Positions 7,733 through 12,121 of a stretch of DNA of 12,121 nucleotides are shown one piece after another. Below the pieces are notes generated by a model that was not told where the DNA came from, searched no databases, and saw only the letters and a program-made list of their open reading frames with translations. Each line of letters begins with the position of its first letter. Positions within the stretch are counted from its first letter, which is position 1. The position numbers and the translations under genes are program-made. This stretch comes from Hyphomonas sp. (GTDB taxonomy: Bacteria; Pseudomonadota; Alphaproteobacteria; Caulobacterales; Hyphomonadaceae), in contig DNFL01000079.1 of the NCBI GenBank assembly GCA_003486945.1, forward strand, positions 1 through 12,121. Reading direction: 5' to 3'.

Positions 7733-8188
7733 TCAGTTGCTGGACGGGCGACCGTTGCCACCGGACCTGCCACCTGACGCTGCTGCAGCAGTACCCAGGC
7801 CAAAAACTGCAGCGAGCGGCATCGCAGCACCAACGCCGCGTCCACCTTCAATCGCAGCATCAGCCAGGATCGTTCCTGAAGGGTCTACAGATGCGATTGC
7901 CTTGGTGCAGAATTCGTCATCGACGATGATCGACTCAAGGCTTCCCAGCTGGCGCGTGCAGTCCGCCACCGAAATCTCGGCAGTGCCGCCCGAGCGCGTG
8001 ATGACCTGATCGCCTTCGAAGATAACGTCATCTTTCGAAAGGCTGAAGGTCTCGTTGCCGCGAACGACAATGACCTGATCGGCTTCGCCCGTCGTCGCCG
8101 TGACGGCCCCGACCTGGTCTGCAAATGCCGAAAGTGCCAGCGCAGAAACCGCCAGGCCCGCGACGGACATCCGGATGAGTTTAGCCAT
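7733..8188 (-). CDS. Small exported FecR-like protein with Gly/Ser-rich tail
   Basis: The protein is 151 residues. It starts with a clear Sec signal peptide: basic MAKLIR, a hydrophobic stretch to about 20, and probable cleavage after AFA (residue 23). The mature part holds a short beta-rich region (about 36-90) of the type VIFEGDQVITRSGGTAEISV. This resembles FecR-type or related periplasmic beta domains, but the match is weak. Cys77 and Cys94 could form a disulfide. Residues 116-138 are an Ala/Gly hydrophobic segment (VGAAMPLAAVFGLG) followed by a low-complexity Gly/Ser/Arg tail. The tail could insert in a membrane or be a sorting-like end, but no known sorting motif is visible. The ATG at 8188 has AGGGGA 5-6 bases upstream. 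It is a stand-alone unit with a long leader and its own terminator. I do not recognise a named family; a role at the cell surface near polysaccharide genes is inference. Confidence 0.75.
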   Translation of the reverse strand: MAKLIRMSVAGLAVSALALSAFADQVGAVTATTGEADQVIVVRGNETFSLSKDDVIFEGDQVITRSGGTAEISVADCTRQLGSLESIIVDDEFCTKAIASVDPSGTILADAAIEGGRGVGAAMPLAAVFGLGTAAAASGGRSGGNGRPSSN

Positions 8189-8197
8189 GAGTATCCC

Positions 8198-8279
8198 CTA
8201 TGAAATTCAGAAAGCTCTCAATTCTCCCTCTAAGCGAAGTTAACCGATCCGTCCAGACTTGGACCTTTAAATTTCATAG
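8198..8279 (-). promoter_or_regulatory. Leader inverted repeat ending at the SD of the secreted-protein gene
   Basis: A perfect 10-base inverted repeat, CTATGAAATT (8198-8207) and AATTTCATAG (8270-8279), spans the leader with 62 bases between arms. Between them is a smaller hairpin GTCCA-gact-TGGAC (8251-8264). On the minus strand the inner arm directly abuts the SD AGGGGA, ten or so bases before the ATG. Folding in RNA would place an AU-rich stem at the ribosome site; as DNA the two arms could bind a protein. No clear -35/-10 pair was found here. Confidence 0.4.
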
Positions 8280-8306
8280 AACTGTTGCACCTACCCTGAG
8301 TAGCTC

Positions 8307-8328
8307 AAAACTGAGGCAGTCCTGCCTC
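8307..8328 (-). terminator. Probable terminator of the metallophosphoesterase gene
   Basis: GAGGCAG (8313-8319) and CTGCCTC (8322-8328) are perfect 7-base complements with a 2-base centre. In RNA this closes as a 6-base stem with a 4-base loop. On the minus strand it lies about 11 bases after the stop codon at 8340 and is followed by AG and then TTTT (8307-8310). The short T run makes it weaker than the terminator at 7664. Confidence 0.55.
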
Positions 8329-8339
8329 CTGCGGAGCCA

Positions 8340-9098
8340 TCAGAGCGGCCCTGCGGAAATATAGCTGCGCTCACCGCCCTCTATCCTCAGCGCGGTCAAT
8401 CGCCCGGTGCGGTATGCGCCGGTATCGATGCCGATCCTGTTGGGCCGTTCATCGACACTCTCGGTGATCGTATGGCCGTGCACGATCACTGCTTCGTGGC
8501 GCGCCTCTGAGGCGAGGAACTCTCCCCGGATCCAGCGCAGGTCCCGCCCCGACTGGGACGCCAGGGCAACGCCCGGACGAATGCCGGCATGGACCAGGAG
8601 GTAGTCCCCGAACCGGACCTGATCGACGGCGCCGGCCAGGAAATCGATGTCAGACTTTGGGATATGGCTCAGGAGTGTGTGCTCCAGCCGGTCTGGATCG
8701 GTATCGTGCAGGATCGACGGATCGATGCCATAGCTTGCGGCGCATGAGTTGCCGCCATGGCGAAGCCAGTCTGCGATCAGGCCGGGCTCGCCGCTGAGGC
8801 TGCGCACCATCATTTCCTCGTGGTTGCCGCGAATGACGTGCTGGCTGGCAAAATGCGCAGGAGCGGTGCGCAGGCGCCGGATAACCTCACGGCTTGCAGG
8901 TCCCCTGTCTATCAGATCCCCGAGATAGACAAGGAAGGTCGGTTTCCGTGCCCGTCGTGCATTATCCTCCTCGATCAGGTCCAGCAGCGCCGCAAGCTCG
9001 GCGTCGCAGCCATGCACGTCGCCGATCGCATAAAGTCTTTTCCCCGGACTGCCCTCGGGCGAGCGATGCCGGGACGATCCTGGAAAGATCTGGCGCAC
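8340..9098 (-). CDS. PP2A-like metallophosphoesterase (serine/threonine phosphatase family)
   Basis: Calcineurin-like phosphatases hydrolyse phosphoesters with two metals. All motifs are present here (numbering from GTG 9098): GDVHG 26-30, GDLIDRG 60-66, RGNHE 90-94, VHAG 169-172, VHGH 206-209. The C-terminal DTGAYRTGRLTAL is typical of bacterial PP2A-like enzymes of about 230-260 residues, so the length (252) fits. There is no signal peptide, so it is cytosolic. I chose GTG at 9098 because AAGGAAG lies 6 bases before it. An in-frame TTG at 9134 would add 12 residues and has a weaker, close GAGG. The gene is divergent from the NusG-like/sugar-transferase pair and shares their control region. 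Phosphatases of this type occur beside polysaccharide loci, but the target (protein, sugar phosphate or dinucleotide) cannot be read from sequence. Confidence 0.9.
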   Translation of the reverse strand: MRQIFPGSSRHRSPEGSPGKRLYAIGDVHGCDAELAALLDLIEEDNARRARKPTFLVYLGDLIDRGPASREVIRRLRTAPAHFASQHVIRGNHEEMMVRSLSGEPGLIADWLRHGGNSCAASYGIDPSILHDTDPDRLEHTLLSHIPKSDIDFLAGAVDQVRFGDYLLVHAGIRPGVALASQSGRDLRWIRGEFLASEARHEAVIVHGHTITESVDERPNRIGIDTGAYRTGRLTALRIEGGERSYISAGPL

Positions 9099-9104
9099 TT
9101 CGAA

Positions 9105-9111
9105 CTTCCTT
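9105..9111 (-). promoter_or_regulatory. Ribosome-binding site that decides the metallophosphoesterase start
   Basis: AAGGAAG on the minus strand lies 6 bases before GTG 9098. This spacing and match are better than those before the upstream in-frame TTG at 9134, so the shorter protein is preferred. Confidence 0.6.
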
Positions 9112-9154
9112 TGTTGGCTTTCGGACCCGGCCAAAATCCCTCATTGCCTGTTTT

Positions 9155-9183
9155 CTATCAAGCGTGACAAAATTCACGCACAA
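9155..9183 (-). promoter_or_regulatory. Possible promoter for the metallophosphoesterase gene
   Basis: On the minus strand TTGTGC (9178-9183) and TGATAG (9155-9160) are 17 bases apart, a correct sigma70 spacing but only moderate hexamers. The CRP-like dyad at 9163-9178 fills the spacer, so a bound regulator would block this promoter. Confidence 0.3.
9163..9178. promoter_or_regulatory. CRP/FNR-superfamily-like operator dyad
   Basis: CGTGA-N6-TCACG is a 16-base dyad with the GTGA-N6-TCAC core known for CRP-type sites. It lies in the divergent intergenic region between the metallophosphoesterase and the NusG-like gene, about 85 bases before the predicted plus-strand transcription start. Binding by a CRP-family protein is inferred from the core alone. 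Confidence 0.45.
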
Positions 9184-9217
9184 AGCGCTGTGGTTAAGGC
9201 AAAGTTTTGTGAAAGGG

Positions 9218-9247
9218 TTGTGCAACTGCAGCTCGCGTGCGTTTATA
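9218..9247 (+). promoter_or_regulatory. Possible promoter for the NusG-like / sugar transferase pair
   Basis: TTGTGC (9218-9223) and TTTATA (9242-9247) are 18 bases apart, about 26 bases before the GTG at 9273. A small dyad GTTG-TG-CAAC (9217-9226) overlaps the -35 box. Hexamer matches are moderate, so this is a candidate only. Confidence 0.35.
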
Positions 9248-9261
9248 TCGGGACGAGTATC

Positions 9262-9266
9262 AGGGG
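9262..9266 (+). promoter_or_regulatory. Ribosome-binding site that decides the NusG-like start
   Basis: AGGGG sits 6 bases before GTG 9273. The upstream in-frame GTG at 9237 has no SD and would also lie upstream of the predicted -10 box, so 9273 is chosen. Confidence 0.65.
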
Positions 9267-9272
9267 TGGTCC

Positions 9273-9860
9273 GTGGCGTTGAGTGCTCAAGAGGGACGGT
9301 GGTATGCCGTGCGGACACAGCCGCGCGCAGAAGACCGCGCCCAATTCAATCTGAAAAACCAAGGGTTCGAGGTGTTCACACCCCGTATCGCCCGGGCTGT
9401 TCGTCATGCCCGCAAGCACGCCTGGCGCCTGACCCCGCTATTCCCAGGCTACACTTTTGTGCGCCTCGATGCGTCTCGCCAGCGCTGGCGGCCGATAGAT
9501 TCCACATACGGAGTTGCTTGCATCGTCAAGCTCGGGGGGGCTCCCGCGCCCCTCCCGTTAGGGCTCGTCGAGCATATGCGCACGCTTGCTGACGAGAACG
9601 GTCTCGTCACTGGTCTGCGCGAGGCGATCGCGGTCGGCGATATCGTGCGCGTCATTGGCGGCCCATTTGACAACTGGCTGGGCGAAGTCCTTGGCCTGCC
9701 GGAAAAAGACAGGGTGCGCCTGCTGATCAGCATGGCGACCCGGGATATCCGCATCGAAGTTCCGGCGAGCGCCGCTGTCCTCGTAGAGCGCGCCGCTGAC
9801 AGGCCCCCCAGAATTTCCCGTTCCGGCAAGATGGAGAGATCCCATGCCTCACGCGAATGA
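9273..9860 (+). CDS. NusG/RfaH-type specialised transcription elongation factor
   Basis: This 195-residue protein is a NusG paralog. An NGN domain spans about residues 8-110, starting RWYAVRTQPRAEDRAQFNLKN and including LFPGYTFVRLD. A KOW domain follows, with VGDIVRVIGGPFDNWLGEVL and then an MATRDIRIEVP strand. Proteins of this family bind RNA polymerase and suppress pausing or termination across long operons, especially polysaccharide operons. A general NusG normally sits with secE and ribosomal-protein genes. This copy instead overlaps by 17 bases with the sugar-phosphate transferase, so it is a locus-specific factor. The overlap implies translational coupling. The basic, variable C-terminal tail beyond the KOW domain (about 20 residues) has no recognisable function. 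I found no ops-like element at a sensible position, so how it is recruited is not visible. Confidence 0.85.
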   Translation: MALSAQEGRWYAVRTQPRAEDRAQFNLKNQGFEVFTPRIARAVRHARKHAWRLTPLFPGYTFVRLDASRQRWRPIDSTYGVACIVKLGGAPAPLPLGLVEHMRTLADENGLVTGLREAIAVGDIVRVIGGPFDNWLGEVLGLPEKDRVRLLISMATRDIRIEVPASAAVLVERAADRPPRISRSGKMERSHASRE

Positions 9861-11184
9861 AACCCTGAACCAGTCGGAAGACGCCGCAGCGTTCGATTAT
9901 GATCTCAGCCGCCGCCTTGTCTGGTACAGGCGGATGGGAACCCTGCTCAACAGTGCCCGCGTGCAGCTGGTCGGCGCGCTCACGTCCGGCATGATCGGCG
10001 CGCATCTCGTCCGGCTCTACTATGAGCAGATCCCGGATGACCTGATCAGTTATGATGCCACGATCATCGGCACAGCGATCGCGATCCTGATGGGCTACAT
10101 GATCTACAGGAAAGTCACGAGCCTTCCCGGCACAGCCGCCCTGATGAACATCATCCCGGCCTTCACGATCTCCTATCTCACGATCGCGGCGTTCTACTTT
10201 GCGCTTCGCCTCGATTTCAGCCGCCAGCAATTCCTCCTCAGCTACTTGATGGTGGTGCTCTTCTTCTTCGCGGTCGGCTTTGTTGCCGTCCGTCTGCGCA
10301 AGCCCGTATATGGTTACGTTCCTGGCGGGCGCACTATGGCGCTGACCGGTCTCGATTATGCAGACTGGATCCGGATCCGGACGCCCCAGGACGCGCGCAT
10401 CGATCCGCAGCTGCCGATTGTCGCCGATTTCCACGCTGAGGAAGTTACGGCGGAGTGGGAGCGGTTCCTGGCAGACGAGGCGATCGCAGGGCGCCGGATC
10501 TTTAATGCCAAGCAATTGCTGGAATCGCTCGAGGGCAAGGTCGAGATCGAGCACCTGTCTGAAAACTCGTTCGGCCATCTTGCCCCGGACAGCATCTATG
10601 CGCCGGCGAAGTTCTACCTCGACTTCATCTTCGCGCTTGCTGCGGTGATTTTGCTTTCACCGCTGTTCCTCCTCGTCGGCCTTGCCATCCGCCTGGAGTC
10701 CAAAGGTCCTGCAATCTTCCGGCAGGAGCGGATGGGATACCGCGGCCGCGTGTTTACCATCTACAAGTTCCGCTCGATGCGCGAGGCACCTGAGGATGCG
10801 TCCCTGGAAAACGACATGACGCAGACCGATGATGCACGCATCACCCTCATCGGACGTATCATCCGCAAGACCCGCATCGATGAGCTGCCGCAGATCTTCA
10901 ACATCCTCCTTGGCCAGATGAGCTGGATCGGACCTCGCCCGGAAACCGTTCGTCTTGCAGACTGGTATGAGAAAGAGCTGCCCTTCTACCGCTACCGCCA
11001 TATCGTCCGCCCAGGGATTACCGGCTGGGCGCAGGTCAAGCAGGGCCATGTCACCAGCGTCTGGGACGTGCGCGACAAGCTGCAGTTCGACTTCTTCTAC
11101 GTGAAGAACTTCTCGATCTGGCTGGACATCCTTATTGTTGTGCAGACAGTCCGGGTCATGCTGACCGGGCACGGCGCGAAATAA
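9844..11184 (+). CDS. Polyprenyl-phosphate sugar-1-phosphate transferase (EPS initiating enzyme)
   Basis: This 446-residue membrane protein transfers a sugar-1-phosphate from a nucleotide sugar to undecaprenyl phosphate, the first step of repeat-unit synthesis. It has four N-terminal membrane segments (about 42-58, 72-88, 98-118, 132-150), then a soluble linker region (155-250). A further membrane segment (258-282) leads into the PF02397-type catalytic domain with KFRSM (308-312), the RIDELPQ acidic pair Asp346-Glu347, GPRPE (363-367) and PGITGWAQV (390-398). This is the full-length WcaJ/WbaP/PssA style rather than the minimal PglC style. The ATG at 9844 follows GGAGAG at good distance and lies inside the end of the NusG-like gene. 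The sugar is not predictable with confidence; a glucose- or galactose-type phosphate is usual. The next gene, GDP-fucose synthase, suggests fucose occurs in the finished polymer. Confidence 0.92.
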   Translation: MPHANETLNQSEDAAAFDYDLSRRLVWYRRMGTLLNSARVQLVGALTSGMIGAHLVRLYYEQIPDDLISYDATIIGTAIAILMGYMIYRKVTSLPGTAALMNIIPAFTISYLTIAAFYFALRLDFSRQQFLLSYLMVVLFFFAVGFVAVRLRKPVYGYVPGGRTMALTGLDYADWIRIRTPQDARIDPQLPIVADFHAEEVTAEWERFLADEAIAGRRIFNAKQLLESLEGKVEIEHLSENSFGHLAPDSIYAPAKFYLDFIFALAAVILLSPLFLLVGLAIRLESKGPAIFRQERMGYRGRVFTIYKFRSMREAPEDASLENDMTQTDDARITLIGRIIRKTRIDELPQIFNILLGQMSWIGPRPETVRLADWYEKELPFYRYRHIVRPGITGWAQVKQGHVTSVWDVRDKLQFDFFYVKNFSIWLDILIVVQTVRVMLTGHGAK

Positions 11185-11187
11185 TCC

Positions 11188-12121
11188 TCAGTTCGCTTTC
11201 GCCGCATTTTCCAGGTACCAGCGGTACGTCGACGCGATCCCGTCCTCGAGAGAAATTGACGGGCTCCAGCCCATGGCGCGCAGCTTTTCTGCCGACATCA
11301 GCTTGCGCGGGGTACCGTCAGGCTTGGTGAGGTCGTGCTCTACGGCGCCGGCGAACTCAACGATGCGGCAGACAATCTGTGCCAGTTCAAGGATGGTAAC
11401 GTCGCTGCCAGAGCCGACATTGACGTGCTCTTCCCCGGAATATCGTTTCAGCAGGAACACCAGCGCGTCCGCGCAGTCATCTGCATGCAGGAACTCGCGG
11501 CGCGGCGTGCCCGTTCCCCAGATCGTGATCGATGCATCGCCCCGGACCTTTGCCTCGTGCACCTTGCGGATCAGCGCCGGCAGAACGTGGCTGCCCAGCG
11601 GATCGTAATTGTCGCCGGGGCCATAGAGGTTGGTCGGCATGGCGCTGATGTAATCGCAGCCGAATTGCTGGCGGTAGGCCTGGGCCAGCTTGATCCCGGC
11701 GATCTTGGCAATCGCGTACCATTCGTTGGTCGGCTCTTCCGATCTGGTCAGCAGCGCTTCCTCGCGGATCGGCTGCTCGGCGTGCTTGGGATAGATGCAG
11801 GACGATCCCAGGAACAGCAGCTTTTCCACCCCGACCGATTCGGCCCCGGTGAAGATCGCTGTTTCGATCAGCAGGTTATCGCGCAGGAAATCGACCGGCT
11901 GGGTGTTGTTGGCGTGGATCCCGCCCACCCGGGCGGCGGCCAGGAACACCGCCTGGGGGCGCTGGTTGTGCATCCAGCCCAGCACGGCGCGCTGGTCGGT
12001 CAGGTCCAGTTCGGTGCGCTCGACGGTCAGGACCTCGCAATCCTCGGCGGCCAGCCGGCGGGCAATCGCCCCGCCGACCATGCCCTTGTGCCCCGCCACC
12101 CAGACACGTTTTCCGGCAAGA
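11188..12121 (-). CDS. fcl: GDP-L-fucose synthase (5' partial)
   Basis: GDP-L-fucose synthase epimerises and reduces GDP-4-keto-6-deoxymannose to GDP-L-fucose with NADPH. The frame runs off the right edge. The seven codons before the GTG at 12099 read LAGKRVW and join smoothly to VAGHKGMVGGA, the usual nucleotide-binding start, so that GTG is an internal Val and the true start lies outside. Numbering from the GTG, the SDR catalytic set is complete: Ser99 and Cys101 in GSSCIYP, Tyr128 and Lys132 in YAIAK, and His171 in GSHVLP. These align with E. coli Ser107, Cys109, Tyr136, Lys140 and His179. PTNLYGPGDNYDP and the substrate loop TPRREFLHADD are also present. 303 residues are seen after the GTG, near the normal full length. 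It converges on the sugar transferase with a 3-base gap and no terminator. Its GDP-mannose 4,6-dehydratase partner is probably just outside the window. Confidence 0.95.
   Translation of the reverse strand, partial: LAGKRVWVAGHKGMVGGAIARRLAAEDCEVLTVERTELDLTDQRAVLGWMHNQRPQAVFLAAARVGGIHANNTQPVDFLRDNLLIETAIFTGAESVGVEKLLFLGSSCIYPKHAEQPIREEALLTRSEEPTNEWYAIAKIAGIKLAQAYRQQFGCDYISAMPTNLYGPGDNYDPLGSHVLPALIRKVHEAKVRGDASITIWGTGTPRREFLHADDCADALVFLLKRYSGEEHVNVGSGSDVTILELAQIVCRIVEFAGAVEHDLTKPDGTPRKLMSAEKLRAMGWSPSISLEDGIASTYRWYLENAAKAN

Noticed and set aside
8230..8277. 15-codon leader peptide upstream of the secreted protein (minus strand, MKFKGPSLDGSVNFA)
   Set aside because: It has no Shine-Dalgarno sequence, and its ATG is part of the inverted-repeat arm; there is no run of regulatory codons.
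9727..10578. Minus-strand open frame (283 codons)
   Set aside because: It is antisense to the end of the NusG-like gene and the start of the sugar transferase. Its charged low-complexity translation looks like a shadow of membrane-protein codons.
11670..11677. GGCGGTAG, the core of the RfaH-recruiting ops element
   Set aside because: It lies inside the fucose synthase coding region on the antisense strand and is an 8-mer likely by chance. A similar GGCGGTA upstream of the hydrolase also lacks the rest of the element.
12097..12099. GTG as the start of GDP-fucose synthase
   Set aside because: Upstream codons read LAGKRVW, the normal N-terminal strand of the family, so the gene continues beyond the window.

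Overview
The window is GC-rich, densely coded DNA that looks alphaproteobacterial. The reasons are the gene styles: a cyclase/ATPase/TPR regulator, a short XRE regulator, and a small secreted protein beside exopolysaccharide genes. Start codons are often GTG with good Shine-Dalgarno (SD) sequences. A marine or stalked group such as Hyphomonadaceae is a guess, not something the sequence proves. I see no tRNA, rRNA, CRISPR array, insertion sequence or phage gene.

Left part (2-7068): a very large plus-strand gene, cut by the left edge, encodes a DyP-type heme peroxidase fused to a cytochrome P450-like domain. Its 3' end overlaps, tail to tail, a minus-strand gene for a class III nucleotidyl cyclase joined to a P-loop ATPase and a TPR-rich C-terminus. 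Upstream of the cyclase, on the same strand, is a serine hydrolase of the alpha/beta fold. The cyclase appears to have its own sigma70-like promoter, bracketed by an inverted repeat.

Middle (7224-9098): three minus-strand genes are set apart by regulatory DNA. They encode an XRE-type repressor with dyads over its ribosome-binding site, a small exported FecR-like protein with a Gly-rich tail and a clear terminator, and a PP2A-like metallophosphoesterase with a probable terminator.

Right part (9163-12121): a divergent promoter region with a CRP/FNR-like dyad precedes a plus-strand pair. The pair is a NusG/RfaH-type elongation factor, overlapping by 17 bases with a membrane sugar-phosphate transferase that starts repeat-unit assembly on a polyprenyl carrier. 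GDP-L-fucose synthase faces them from the minus strand and is cut by the right edge. This is the edge of a surface-polysaccharide locus that probably uses fucose.

The most unusual element is the DyP-P450 fusion. Its P450 half lacks the usual ExxR pair and the I-helix acid/alcohol pair. This suggests hydroperoxide chemistry rather than O2-dependent hydroxylation.
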